Source: Cohnella mopanensis
GTDB taxonomy: Bacteria; Bacillota; Bacilli; Paenibacillales; Paenibacillaceae
Direction of reading: 5' to 3'
NCBI RefSeq assembly: GCF_022352055.1
Contig: NZ_JAKRWM010000004.1
Span: forward strand, 584,697-648,696
DNA length: 64,000 nt
Both the position numbers and the translations under genes were made by a program. The stretch's first letter is position 1. Each line of letters starts with the position of its first letter. This document shows positions 18,675 through 27,582 of this stretch, piece by piece. The notes under the pieces are model-generated. The model searched no databases. It was not told the origin of the DNA and saw only the letters and a list, made by a program, of their open reading frames with translations.

Positions 18675-18920
18675 ATCGGCAACCTTCATCTCCAGTTCGT
18701 TAACTTCTTTTACAAATGTTCCTAAACAGTTAGACGATTCAATTTGCAATTCGTTTTCGCTAAAATTAAAAAATTCTCAAAAACTTCCTTAATGCCATGA
18801 CTGACAAAGGATAACGGATGTAATCTCGACATTTTTCCCCAGATGAACATCGACAAAGAGAGGAATATCAGGCATGATGTCGAAGTAACTAAGGTCTGAA
18901 TCTTAACAGGAAGTGATACC

Positions 18921-19607
18921 GTGATTGAAATGCAGGACATATGGAAGACGTACGCCGACGGTACTACCGCATTGCAAGGCGTGAACGTCGTCATTGATCG
19001 CAACGAGTTCGTGTACATAGTTGGTCCTTCAGGTGCGGGGAAATCCACCTTCATGAAGTTGATTTACCGGGAAGAAGTGCCGACCAAAGGGCAAATTTCC
19101 GTTAACGGGTTTAATATAGGCAAGTTGAAACATCGCAAAATCCCTTATGTTCGCCGCAATATCGGCGTTATTTTCCAAGACTACAAGCTGCTGCCAAAGC
19201 TTTCGGCTTTCGAGAACGTGGCGTTCGCCATGGAAGTCATCGAGACACCTCGTCGGTTGATTCGTCGCCGTACGATGGAGGTATTGGAGCTTGTTGGTTT
19301 GAAGCATAAGGCGAGCAGCCTGCCGGCCCAGCTCTCCGGGGGAGAACAGCAACGCGTTGCGATCGCCCGCGCTATCGTCAATAGCCCGGCGGTCATCGTA
19401 GCCGATGAGCCTACCGGAAATCTAGATCCCGAAACCTCATGGGGCATTATGAATCTGCTGGAGGAAATTAATTTTCGCGGCACGACGATCGTAATGGCCA
19501 CCCACAACAAAGAGATCGTAAACACGTTGCGTAAGCGCGTCATCGCCATTGAACGGGGAACCATCGTTCGCGATCAGCAGAGAGGGGACTACGGCTATGA
19601 GATTTAG
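18921..19607 (+). CDS. ftsE: cell division ABC ATPase FtsE
   Basis: 228 aa. With FtsX it forms a membrane complex that switches on peptidoglycan hydrolases rather than moving a solute. Motifs: Walker A GPSGAGKS (35-42), Q-loop in FQDYKLLP, signature LSGGEQQR, Walker [13 protein letters not shown] and the switch histidine in MATHNKE. A GTG start at 18921 lies behind AGGAAGTGAT. It overlaps ftsX by 11 nt. In B. subtilis FtsEX controls CwlO and influences sporulation onset; here the adjacent M23 hydrolase is the probable target. Confidence 0.97.
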   Translation: MIEMQDIWKTYADGTTALQGVNVVIDRNEFVYIVGPSGAGKSTFMKLIYREEVPTKGQISVNGFNIGKLKHRKIPYVRRNIGVIFQDYKLLPKLSAFENVAFAMEVIETPRRLIRRRTMEVLELVGLKHKASSLPAQLSGGEQQRVAIARAIVNSPAVIVADEPTGNLDPETSWGIMNLLEEINFRGTTIVMATHNKEIVNTLRKRVIAIERGTIVRDQQRGDYGYEI

Positions 19608-20514
19608 CACCGTACTCCGACATCTGCGCGAAGGCTTTAAGAATGTGAGCCGCAACGGCTGGATGACATTCGCTTCGATGAGCTCTATCGCGGTATCCTT
19701 GTTTATTCTTGGCGTCTTTATGCTGCTTGCGCTTAACGTGAGCAAGCTTGCCGATCAATTGGACAATCAGGTTCAAATTAACGTCTACCTTCAAGTAGAT
19801 GTGGAACAACCGAAGGCCGAAGAGATCGAACGAACGATCAAGCGGATTCCGGAAGTGAAGTCGGTTACTTTCGTTCCGAAGGCAGAAGGCTTGAAGCGGT
19901 TCCGAGAAAGCATGGGCGAAGAGGGCAAGGCGGCACTGGAGGGCTACGAGAACGAAAACAATCCGTTACCCGATGCCTTCGAAGTAGAAGCCTTCAACCC
20001 GCAGCAAATTTCGTTTATCGCCAAGCAGATCGAAGCGATTAACTTAACCGACCCGGCAAAGTCGATTGCCAAGGTGAAGTACGGCAAAGATACGATCGAG
20101 AAGCTGTTCAGCATCACGAATGCCGTTCGAAATATCGGAATATTTATCGTGCTAGGACTTGCCGTCATGGCGATGTTCCTCATCTCGACGACGATCAAGA
20201 TGACGATTATCGCCCGTCGTCGCGAGATATCGATTATGAAGCTGGTAGGCGCTAAGAATAGTTTTATCCGTTGGCCGTTTTTTATCGAAGGAGCGATTAT
20301 CGGATTTTTCGGATCGTTATTTAGCACGCTAATCCTCTTATTCGGTTACTCTCAGCTCGTTAAGACGACAAGCGCAACCGTCGGCCTATATATGATTGAA
20401 TTCGCTTCGATAGACGAGGTTAGAATGCTAGTCGGCGGAACGATCATTGCCTTGGGGACGCTATTAGGCGTATGGGGCAGTACGATATCGGTTCGCAAAT
20501 ATTTAAAGGTGTAA
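19597..20514 (+). CDS. ftsX: cell division permease-like protein FtsX
   Basis: 305 aa. ATG 19597 follows AGAGAGGGG and overlaps ftsE; longer in-frame starts sit inside ftsE. Topology is typical: cytoplasmic N-terminus ([16 protein letters not shown]), TM1 near SSIAVSLFILGVFMLLAL, a large extracellular domain (about 60-180) that would bind a hydrolase, then three TM helices beginning at NIGIFIVLGLAVMAMFL and ending before the C-terminus. The FtsE-coupling segment ARRREISIMKLVGA is present. Member of the ftsE-ftsX-M23 operon. Confidence 0.96.
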   Translation: MRFSTVLRHLREGFKNVSRNGWMTFASMSSIAVSLFILGVFMLLALNVSKLADQLDNQVQINVYLQVDVEQPKAEEIERTIKRIPEVKSVTFVPKAEGLKRFRESMGEEGKAALEGYENENNPLPDAFEVEAFNPQQISFIAKQIEAINLTDPAKSIAKVKYGKDTIEKLFSITNAVRNIGIFIVLGLAVMAMFLISTTIKMTIIARRREISIMKLVGAKNSFIRWPFFIEGAIIGFFGSLFSTLILLFGYSQLVKTTSATVGLYMIEFASIDEVRMLVGGTIIALGTLLGVWGSTISVRKYLKV

Positions 20515-20576
20515 TCGCCTCTTAATCTCTTAACCCCTATTTGGGAGCGTCAAACCTGGTTCCAAGGAGGACTCTT

Positions 20577-21746
20577 GTGAAGAAGAAATTATTGATTCTG
20601 GTAGCCATGCTTATGATGGCCGGATTGATCATGCAACCCTATAATGGACAAGCTCTATCCGAGATTGAGAAAATCGACCAAGACTTAAAGAAGCTGAAGC
20701 AGGAAATGGAACGAGCAGGACATAATCAACGCTTTGCGGAGAATTCGGTTAAAGATCTAACCGGCAAACAGGAAGCGACTAAGGGAGATATCGAGAAGCT
20801 GTTGGCTCGGATCGATACGGTGCATAAGAGATTGGAAGCGACCCAGCAAAAAATCACCGATGCGGAAGAGAAGCTATACCAAACCGGGGAAGAGTTGCAG
20901 GAAGCCATTAAGCAACGCGACAATCGCACGGAACTGATGGACTCTCGGGTACGCATGGCTTATACCGCAGGTCCCGTATCTTATCTTGATGTGTTGCTCA
21001 GCTCGACGAGTTTCTCAGACTTTCTGGATCGTTACGATGCCGTTGAGTCGATCGCCTCTCAGGATCGCAATATCGTGGACGAGAAAAAGAAATATACGGA
21101 TGAAGTTGCCCAGATGAAGGTGCAACGGGAGCAGGAGCTTGACGAAGTCAAGAAGCTCTATAAGGAAATGGAAGAGCACAAGGCGACGCTAGAGCAGGAT
21201 GAGAAAGATAAAGAGGTTCTGATCTCCAAGCTATCCAAGGAAATCGAAGACTTGGAAGAAATCAGCGAAGAAGCCGAGCGGCAGCTTACCGAACTCGCCA
21301 AACAAGCTTCAGCTCTTCAAGCCAAGAAAAACCGGATTAAGAATTACTATAAGGGCGGCAAGCTGGGAATGCCGTTAAAAGCCGAATACCGGATGTCATC
21401 GCCTTTCGGCTATCGCATTCATCCCATTACCGGCAAGAAGAAATTGCATGCCGGCATGGATATGGCCGCTCCCAAAGGAACGCAAGTCTACGCCGCCGAG
21501 ACGGGTGTCGTAACGGTTGCGCAAACGGTGAGCGGTTATGGTAACTGTATTATCATTGACCACGGAGGCGGGCTATTGACGTTATATGGTCATCTGAGCG
21601 CGATTCAGGTTAAAACGGGCGAAACCGTTAAACGTGGCGAGAAGATCGGATTAGTAGGTTCAACCGGACAATCGACAGGCAACCACTTGCACTTCGAAGT
21701 GCGCAAAAATGGAGACCCCGTTGATCCCGTGCCATATTTGAAGTAG
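20577..21746 (+). CDS. coiled-coil M23 metallopeptidase, likely FtsEX-activated hydrolase
   Basis: 389 aa from GTG 20577, which follows AAGGAGG (20564-20570). It has an N-terminal signal peptide (KKKLLILVAMLMMAGL), two long coiled-coil stretches (about 28-250), and a C-terminal LytM/M23 domain with the zinc ligands in HAGMD and the HLHFEV motif (H-x-H). This is the architecture of EnvC-type activators and PcsB-like FtsEX partners, but unlike EnvC the zinc ligands are intact, so it should itself cut peptide cross-bridges. Lies 62 nt after ftsX and before a terminator. Partnering with FtsEX is inferred from location and coiled coils. Confidence 0.88.
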   Translation: MKKKLLILVAMLMMAGLIMQPYNGQALSEIEKIDQDLKKLKQEMERAGHNQRFAENSVKDLTGKQEATKGDIEKLLARIDTVHKRLEATQQKITDAEEKLYQTGEELQEAIKQRDNRTELMDSRVRMAYTAGPVSYLDVLLSSTSFSDFLDRYDAVESIASQDRNIVDEKKKYTDEVAQMKVQREQELDEVKKLYKEMEEHKATLEQDEKDKEVLISKLSKEIEDLEEISEEAERQLTELAKQASALQAKKNRIKNYYKGGKLGMPLKAEYRMSSPFGYRIHPITGKKKLHAGMDMAAPKGTQVYAAETGVVTVAQTVSGYGNCIIIDHGGGLLTLYGHLSAIQVKTGETVKRGEKIGLVGSTGQSTGNHLHFEVRKNGDPVDPVPYLK

Positions 21747-21757
21747 CAGGATGTGGG

Positions 21758-21799
21758 ACAGCCGATCCCCCGACAGGTTAGTCGGGTGACGGCTGTTTT
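21758..21799 (+). terminator. terminator of the ftsEX-M23 operon
   Basis: ACAGCCG...CCCGAC pairs with GTCGGG...CGGCTGT, followed by TTTTC. Confidence 0.85.
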
Positions 21800-21904
21800 C
21801 TTATCGAACAATTTGGCTATATTTTTGCGCTACCACAAATAGGATAATTGGGATAGACTTGTCATGACGTAACAATATGCCGTAGTTCGAGGAGTGGGGA
21901 TTTC

Positions 21905-23380
21905 GTGTGGTTTCGAGGTCGCACCGTCATAGCCATGATGGTGCTGACGGCAATTGCTGCCAGTATGGCGACTTACGCTATTTTCGAGTTTCCTGACTGG
22001 GGCTTTAGGCCGTCTAACGGGAAACCTGGCGTGGCCTCGACCGAGGTTGCGGAAGGGTTGCAGCAGAAAGATTTGGATAAATTCAATAAAGCGATTAGTC
22101 TAATAGAAGAAGGCTTCATCTCGCAGACGGATCGGAGTAAACTGATGGATGGCGCGATCCAAGGAATGTTGGAATCGTTACGAGATCCTTACTCGGTATA
22201 CAAGTCGGCAGAAGAAGCGGAGAAGTTCAAAAACGATCTGCAGGGCGCATTCACCGGAATAGGTGCCGAACTAAGAGTAGAAAATGGATCGATCGTGGTG
22301 GAGGCTCCTATACGCGGATCTCCTGCCGAGAGAGCGGGGTTGCAGCCGCGAGACATCTTGCTCTCCATCAATGGAGAAAGTCTTCATGGGTTAACGATAA
22401 GCGAGGCGGTAAGCAAGATCCGGGGTCCAAAGGGGACGAAGGCGAAACTGAAGGTACAGCGGAACGGGGCTCCAGAGCCTCTTGATCTTGAACTCGTCAG
22501 AGACCGCATCGATCTGGAAACTGTCCACTCGTCAGTAGAAGAGGATGGAATCGGACATCTGATTATCACTCAATTCAATGAAGATACCGCCGTCCAAGTT
22601 GCCGAACAATTACAAACGATGGAATCCGCTGGGATGAAAGCCCTTGTGATCGATGTCCGCGACAATCCGGGCGGGCTGCTTAAATCCGTCGTTAATGTAG
22701 CGGATCAACTCATGGCAAAAGGTAAGCCGATCGTGCAATATGAATATCGGAACGGCCAACTTCAAGTCGAATCGGCTTTGAAAGGCGCGAAAAACAACAA
22801 ATTGTATCCTATTGTCGTTCTAGTGAACGAAGGCAGCGCTAGCTCGGCTGAAATATTGGCAGGAGCGCTGAAGCAATCTGCCAATGCGGTACTCATAGGC
22901 CAAACTACGTATGGCAAAGGAACGATGCAAGTTTCATTCGACGATGAACTGGGAGATCGGAGCTTATTAAAGTTGACCGTCTACAAGTGGCTACTACCCG
23001 ACGGAACATGGATTAACGAGAAGGGGATCGTTCCGGACGTCGTTGTTCCCCAGCCGAATTATTTCCTTGCTTCGCGATTGCCACGGGACTACGTCCTTAA
23101 ATACGATATGACCGGCGGAGCCGTCGCGAATCTGCAAACGATACTAGCTGGAGTCGGTTTTCCCGCCGATCGAACGGACGGTTACTTCAGCGAAGCAACG
23201 AAGCAAGCATTGGAGAGCTTCCAAGCGAGCGAATCGTTGGCGGTGACGGGTGAAGTTGACGAAGAGACGGCGCAGAGGCTCGAGGAAGTATTATACGTGA
23301 ATTTGCAAAATCCGGAATACGATAAACAGTGGAAAGCCGCTGTAAGCAAAGCAAGGGAATTGATCGATGTCGCTTCGTAA
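21905..23380 (+). CDS. ctpB: carboxy-terminal processing protease (S41, CtpB type)
   Basis: 491 aa. GTG 21905 lies behind AGGAGTGGGG. N-terminal signal anchor (VIAMMVLTAIAASMATYAIF), then a cap region, a PDZ domain (about 115-195, RAGLQPRDILLSINGESL), the S41 protease core with DVRDNPGGLL, the catalytic serine in GSASSAEIL and the lysine in YGKGTMQ, and a C-terminal peptidoglycan-binding domain (about 405-470). In B. subtilis CtpB cleaves SpoIVFA to activate the sigma-K checkpoint, and its gene lies between ftsX and minJ, as here. The spore role is inferred from family and synteny. Confidence 0.93.
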   Translation: MWFRGRTVIAMMVLTAIAASMATYAIFEFPDWGFRPSNGKPGVASTEVAEGLQQKDLDKFNKAISLIEEGFISQTDRSKLMDGAIQGMLESLRDPYSVYKSAEEAEKFKNDLQGAFTGIGAELRVENGSIVVEAPIRGSPAERAGLQPRDILLSINGESLHGLTISEAVSKIRGPKGTKAKLKVQRNGAPEPLDLELVRDRIDLETVHSSVEEDGIGHLIITQFNEDTAVQVAEQLQTMESAGMKALVIDVRDNPGGLLKSVVNVADQLMAKGKPIVQYEYRNGQLQVESALKGAKNNKLYPIVVLVNEGSASSAEILAGALKQSANAVLIGQTTYGKGTMQVSFDDELGDRSLLKLTVYKWLLPDGTWINEKGIVPDVVVPQPNYFLASRLPRDYVLKYDMTGGAVANLQTILAGVGFPADRTDGYFSEATKQALESFQASESLAVTGEVDEETAQRLEEVLYVNLQNPEYDKQWKAAVSKARELIDVAS

Positions 23381-23435
23381 ATAATAAGACAATCGAGCGA
23401 TGAAGGAATTTTCTTGCTATTGTCGAATACTTCTA

Positions 23436-23465
23436 GGAGGTTGACTTAGGTCAACTTCCTTTTTT
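23436..23465 (+). terminator. terminator of ctpB
   Basis: GGAGGTTGAC (23436-23445) pairs with GTCAACTTCC (23450-23459), then six Ts. Confidence 0.9.
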
Positions 23466-23560
23466 GACTAGGGAGCTAATTCGATGTCGAATACGTTCTT
23501 TGCGTTGCTTCGTGATCAAAATATGACTTTTTGAAATACCTCTAAGGAGGGAAGAGGCAA

Positions 23561-24973
23561 GTGGATCCTCTGTTGAATGTGTTGCGGGAAGCGGGACAAG
23601 CCATTATAGGGTTGTTTACGCAGCCGTATTTTTATATTGCAATCGCTCTAGTCTGGTGGCATGCACGGCTTGGGGTCTCGCTGCAGCGTAAGCTATTCCA
23701 TGTCAGGTTGTACGGCACCTTGTACTTGACGTTAACGAGAATTATCGCAGGTATGGCCGTCGGTGTCGTATTGTCTGTAGCTGGGCTGGGCGCCGGAGCA
23801 GATCTTACGTCCGAGACATTGATGTTTCTGTGGATCGCCATGGGAATCTTAGCTCTGTTCCAATTGCGTTTCGTATGTTTAGCTTATGCGGCGGGAGCTC
23901 TTGGTTTGCTTCAGGCATTGTCTGAATGGACGGGCATGGATCAATCGCAAGGGGCTTGGTCCGACGTGGTTCATACCCTTGCGGCAATTGATGTTCCCGG
24001 ATTGCTCTTCATGGCTGGCTTGCTGCATATCGCGGAAGGTTTCCTCGTGAGGCTTCAAGGTCCGAAGCTGGCGATTCCCTTGTTCTTGCAAGGAAAGCGG
24101 GGCAAGCCGATGGGAGCGTATGCGTTGTCCGGCGTATGGCCGATTCCGCTTCTGTGGCTCATTCCTTCAGCGGATGGCGGATTCACGCTGCCTTGGATGC
24201 CTCTATTCGGAGATGAAGCGTCCACTTGGAGTATGCTGGCCTTCCCGGTGCTCATCGGCTTCAGCGACCGTACGACCTCTTATTGGCCGGAACATAAGGC
24301 ACGGACATCGGGCAACATGCTCATGGTATATGGTGTCGTTATTGCCGCATTGGCAGCGGGGGCGAAATTCTGGTCTCCCTTAAGCGTGATTGCGGCTGTT
24401 GCTGCTTTCGTTCTGCATGAAGGACTGCTCGTCCTCAGCCGGATGCGAGAAGCGGGGCGTGATCCGCAGTATTCGCAAGACTGGACGGGCGTTAAAATAC
24501 TTGCGGTGTTGCCGAATGCGCCTGCGAGCGAGCTCGGATTATTGTCCGGGGAAACGATCAGGAAAGTAAACGGGGCGGCCGTTCGCAATAAAGAAGAGCT
24601 GCACGCGGCTCTTCAGCGGCAATCGGCATTTTGTAAGCTAGAGGTCGCCAATCGGGACGGACATCTTAAGTTTGTTCAGCGTGCTCGATATGAAGGCGAG
24701 CATTATCAGCTAGGGCTAATTCTCGCGCCGGATGACGATGTCGAATTCGTAGCGGCTCCCCGTTCCTCCTCTATTTGGCAGGGTCTTAGAGAAGCGGGGG
24801 CTCGCAGGCTCGGAAATTCTCCAACGATGAAAGCCCGCAGGGAAGCCATGCAAGCGGCGGCGGAACAAGCCGTAGCGGCAGAAGAAGCGGCTTTGGCCGC
24901 AGCGGAACCGGATGAACCTGAAGAAGACCCGGGGCTGCCTCCGCGTGGTTCATCATCTCGAAAAAACAGTTGA
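23561..24973 (+). CDS. minJ: PDZ-domain polytopic membrane protein, MinJ-like
   Basis: 470 aa from GTG 23561 behind AAGGAGG (23544-23550). Seven or so hydrophobic segments fill residues 1-300; a PDZ domain follows (about 310-395, LPNAPASELGLLSGETIRKVNG), then an alanine/glutamate-rich tail. B. subtilis MinJ has the same layout, lies between ctpB and uvrB, and links DivIVA to MinCD at poles and septa. That synteny supports the symbol; sequence identity alone was not checked. A candidate promoter is TTGACT (23464-23469) with TCGAAT (23487-23492). Its stop codon (24971-24973) lies inside the -35 box of the riboswitch promoter. Confidence 0.75.
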   Translation: MDPLLNVLREAGQAIIGLFTQPYFYIAIALVWWHARLGVSLQRKLFHVRLYGTLYLTLTRIIAGMAVGVVLSVAGLGAGADLTSETLMFLWIAMGILALFQLRFVCLAYAAGALGLLQALSEWTGMDQSQGAWSDVVHTLAAIDVPGLLFMAGLLHIAEGFLVRLQGPKLAIPLFLQGKRGKPMGAYALSGVWPIPLLWLIPSADGGFTLPWMPLFGDEASTWSMLAFPVLIGFSDRTTSYWPEHKARTSGNMLMVYGVVIAALAAGAKFWSPLSVIAAVAAFVLHEGLLVLSRMREAGRDPQYSQDWTGVKILAVLPNAPASELGLLSGETIRKVNGAAVRNKEELHAALQRQSAFCKLEVANRDGHLKFVQRARYEGEHYQLGLILAPDDDVEFVAAPRSSSIWQGLREAGARRLGNSPTMKARREAMQAAAEQAVAAEEAALAAAEPDEPEEDPGLPPRGSSSRKNS

Positions 24974-24998
24974 CACTAAGCGCGACCTGAAGTATTTT
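24970..24998 (+). promoter_or_regulatory. promoter of the guanidine riboswitch transcript
   Basis: TTGACA (24970-24975), 17-nt spacer, TATTTT (24993-24998). The -35 box overlaps the minJ stop codon. Confidence 0.75.
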
Positions 24999-25023
24999 GG
25001 AATGACATCATCAGTAAATAGGC

Positions 25024-25187
25024 TTTCTAGGGTTCCACGATGCGGGTTCGCATCGGCTCGGTCCGAGAGAGAGCGCATCTTCCAAGCGAAGATGAACACG
25101 GCGGGATAAAAACCCGGGAGTATCGATGACGGCACCTAAGCGACGTATTTGTTGCTTTGGAGTGCCGGCGATGCTCTCGGGTTTTTT
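25024..25187 (+). ncRNA. guanidine-I (ykkC) riboswitch with terminator platform
   Basis: The ykkC consensus words are present in order: CTAGGGTTCC (25027-25036), GGTCCGAGAGAG (25060-25071), ACACGGCGGGATAAAA (25096-25111 region) and CCCGGGAG (25113-25120). The last segment, AACCCGGGAG plus TATCG, can instead pair with CGATGCTCTCGGGTT (25169-25183), forming a terminator with a T-run to 25187. So guanidine binding should keep the aptamer folded, prevent termination and turn on the two SMR genes that follow. This matches the known gene association of the class. Confidence 0.93.
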
Positions 25188-25235
25188 ATATTGTCCGTAA
25201 GTTTGTAAGGGCAACATACAACATGGAGGTGCAAT

Positions 25236-25574
25236 ATGAATCGGAATTGGATGTTGTTAGTGGCGGCGGGCATATGCGAGGTAGGTTGGGTATCGGGCTT
25301 GAAACATGCCTCGTCCGCAGGGGAATGGTCTTTGACGGCGATTGGAATTTTACTCAGCTTTGTCGGTTTGATTTATTGTACCCGGACGCTTCCGGTAGGT
25401 ACGTCTTACGCGGTGTTCACGGGGATAGGAGCTGCAGGAACGGTATTAGCGGAATCCATTTTCTTCAATGTTGAGTTGGATGCAGCCAAGCTGGCTCTCA
25501 TTATCGTGTTAATAATAGGCATTGCAGGATTGAAAATGACTACTGACTCTGCCACGCGGGAGGTCGAGGAATAA
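25236..25574 (+). CDS. ykkC: small multidrug resistance (SMR) subunit, YkkC-like
   Basis: 112 aa, the length of B. subtilis YkkC. Four transmembrane helices; the essential membrane glutamate of SMR proteins is E15 in AGICEVGW. A conserved TSYAVFTGIGAAGTVL stretch in helix 3 is present. TGGAGGTG precedes ATG 25236. It is the first gene after the guanidine riboswitch and overlaps the next SMR gene by one base (TAATG), so the pair likely forms a heteromeric proton-coupled exporter. Guanidinium or related cations are the probable substrate given the riboswitch. Confidence 0.88.
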   Translation: MNRNWMLLVAAGICEVGWVSGLKHASSAGEWSLTAIGILLSFVGLIYCTRTLPVGTSYAVFTGIGAAGTVLAESIFFNVELDAAKLALIIVLIIGIAGLKMTTDSATREVEE

Positions 25575-25891
25575 TGGCTTGGATCGTGCTCGTACTCGCG
25601 GGAATGTTCGAGGTTGTAGGCGTGCTTGGCATGAACAGGCTGAAAGAAAAAAAAGACAAGCTAAGTTGGCTCTTGCTTGTCGGAGGATTCGTGGCTAGCT
25701 TCGTTCTATTATCGGTCGCAATGAAATCCATCTCCATGGGAACCGCTTATGCGATATGGACGGCGATCGGAACGGTAGGCGGAACTCTCGTTGGGATGCT
25801 GATCTACGGAGAGTCCCGCCAAATCCGCAGGATCTTCTTTCTTTGCTTAGTCGTTGGGGCAGTTATCGGACTGAAGGTTATCGGCCACTAG
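25574..25891 (+). CDS. ykkD: SMR subunit, YkkD-like
   Basis: 105 aa, the length of B. subtilis YkkD. Four TM helices, conserved glutamate E13 in AGMFEVVGV, and helix-3 motif GTAYAIWTAIGTVGG with the SMR tryptophan. The start ATG at 25574 shares its A with the TAA of the upstream gene, so translation is coupled. Its last 14 nt overlap, tail to tail, the end of the minus-strand hydrolase gene. No terminator lies between the convergent genes, which leaves room for transcriptional interference. Confidence 0.88.
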   Translation: MAWIVLVLAGMFEVVGVLGMNRLKEKKDKLSWLLLVGGFVASFVLLSVAMKSISMGTAYAIWTAIGTVGGTLVGMLIYGESRQIRRIFFLCLVVGAVIGLKVIGH

Positions 25892-27548
25892 TTTTGTTGA
25901 TCCATTCGGCGACATCCAGTATGACTTGCTCATTAACCTTGCTGGAAGTGTCCGAACTATTCATGAACAAGTGATTCAGTCCTGGGTAGAGCTTGAAGGA
26001 AGCGTTCGTTTTTCCTTTGAGCTGAGTCTTAATGAGGCTATAATCTTTATCCGCATACACTTGGATATCGTCCTGCCCTTGCAGGACGAGTATCGGCTTA
26101 ACAAGCTTGCTGACGAGGTCGGCGGCGCCGTGGCTGTCCATTTCCTTAAAGTAGTAGGCGGGGATTCCGAATACGGTTTGAGCCATCGCCTCCGAGTCTT
26201 TCAGGTTGTGGATGTTCTGCGCCTTCGCCAGCTCCACGGCAAGCAAAGCTTCATTCTGCTTCTTGGCCGGGTCTTTATCGTCCAAGGCTTGGATAACGGC
26301 TGCGTTCTGATCCGCGATGATTTCCCATAGCGGACGCGTCGAGCCCGCTAGGAGGACCAATCCGGCAAAGTCTCCTCCGTCGGCGTCGATTCTAGGCGCC
26401 AAAAGGCCGCCCAAGCTGTGGCCTACGATGTACACTTGCGTACCGTCGATTCGCTTGTCTTTTTTAAGCAAGTTGGAGGCGGCAATGGCATCTTCGACCG
26501 TTTCATCCTTTACCGTAAACTTGGCGAGCATATCGGGAGTAAAACTTTTGCCATATGTGAAGGTCCTTTTGTCGTAACGAAGAACGGCGATCCCCTGTTG
26601 GGCGAGACCCCAAGCAAGATCACGGAAAGGCTTATTGATTCCGATCGTCTCGTCCCGATCATTCGGTCCTGAACCATGGACAAGGATAACGGCGGGAAGA
26701 GGGCCTTTGGCATCTTTAGGCAGTGTTAACGTCCCCGGTAGCGGGTAGTCGGTTCCTTCTCCTACGATGACTTCGTTTTCCGTTAAGTTCGAAGGGAGAG
26801 CCACGGCTGTTTGAACGGGCTTCAACCACAAGCCGATAATTTTGTTGCTGTCGTTAAGATTGAGGGTTAGAGCCACATTGATTTGGCTGAATGTCAGTAG
26901 AACGACGATTTCTTTGTGCTCCGTTACGTTAGGATTCGACTGAACCGATTGGATGCCGACGAATTGGCCCGCAATCGAAGCCGTTTGCTCCCACCCGGCT
27001 TTCAACGCTTCAGCGGTCACTGCTTGTTTGATCGTATCGTCGAAGTGATCGTCCGATAGCTGCTGGTAAGCTCCGGTTGAAAGCTGCTTAACGATAGCTA
27101 GAATGGTAGCGTCTACGTCGTTGGAAGAGTTAATAACGGCTTCCGAACTTTCTTTCGAATAATGGGTTTGTAGTCCGAGCACCTTCTCGAAGAAAGATAA
27201 TGGAACGAATATCCGATTGTTTTTAACAGTGGCTGCGGCTCCGAAAGACACGGTATTTTTTTCTCCGATGGACGCCTTATTATCGTCCAGCTTGAAAGCA
27301 ATCTTTAGGGTAGATTTGGCTAGAAGGACATCATGGGTTTTCGCGTCCAATGAGAGTTTTAACCCGAGCGCTTGCGCGGCAGGGCGAATGGGAATCATGA
27401 TATCGTTGCCCTGCTTGAACGGCTGGGCGTCGGGAAGAACGACGGGCTTGTTATCGATCGTTAACTTGAATGCCGCGGCTGAAGCTTGATAGGGAAACGA
27501 AGAAAGGAGCAGGACGATTGCAAGAGTGAATAATGATAGCTTTTTCAT
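25878..27548 (-). CDS. exported alpha/beta hydrolase with copper-amine-oxidase-N-type domain
   Basis: 556 aa from ATG 27548; GGAGG lies 10 nt upstream, whereas the ATG at 27557 has only a 1-nt gap. Signal peptide MKKLSLFTLAIVLLLSSFPYQASA. Residues about 25-130 form a copper amine oxidase N-terminal (stalk) domain as in many Paenibacillus surface proteins, followed by a DUF3887-like linker (about 145-235), then an alpha/beta hydrolase (about 260-555) with oxyanion HGSGP, nucleophile GHSLGG, acid in LQGQDD and catalytic histidine in GLNHLF. Substrate unknown, probably an ester. It is 34 nt after sdpI and probably third in the sdpR operon. Confidence 0.82.
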   Translation of the reverse strand: MKKLSLFTLAIVLLLSSFPYQASAAAFKLTIDNKPVVLPDAQPFKQGNDIMIPIRPAAQALGLKLSLDAKTHDVLLAKSTLKIAFKLDDNKASIGEKNTVSFGAAATVKNNRIFVPLSFFEKVLGLQTHYSKESSEAVINSSNDVDATILAIVKQLSTGAYQQLSDDHFDDTIKQAVTAEALKAGWEQTASIAGQFVGIQSVQSNPNVTEHKEIVVLLTFSQINVALTLNLNDSNKIIGLWLKPVQTAVALPSNLTENEVIVGEGTDYPLPGTLTLPKDAKGPLPAVILVHGSGPNDRDETIGINKPFRDLAWGLAQQGIAVLRYDKRTFTYGKSFTPDMLAKFTVKDETVEDAIAASNLLKKDKRIDGTQVYIVGHSLGGLLAPRIDADGGDFAGLVLLAGSTRPLWEIIADQNAAVIQALDDKDPAKKQNEALLAVELAKAQNIHNLKDSEAMAQTVFGIPAYYFKEMDSHGAADLVSKLVKPILVLQGQDDIQVYADKDYSLIKTQLKGKTNASFKLYPGLNHLFMNSSDTSSKVNEQVILDVAEWINKTSGR

Positions 27549-27582
27549 TAGAAACATTCCTCCGATTCGTTGAATGGGACGA

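Noticed and set aside
23484..23534. 16-codon leader peptide before minJ
   Set aside because: It overlaps the probable minJ promoter (TTGACT/TCGAAT) and its Shine-Dalgarno-like GGGAGC is weak.
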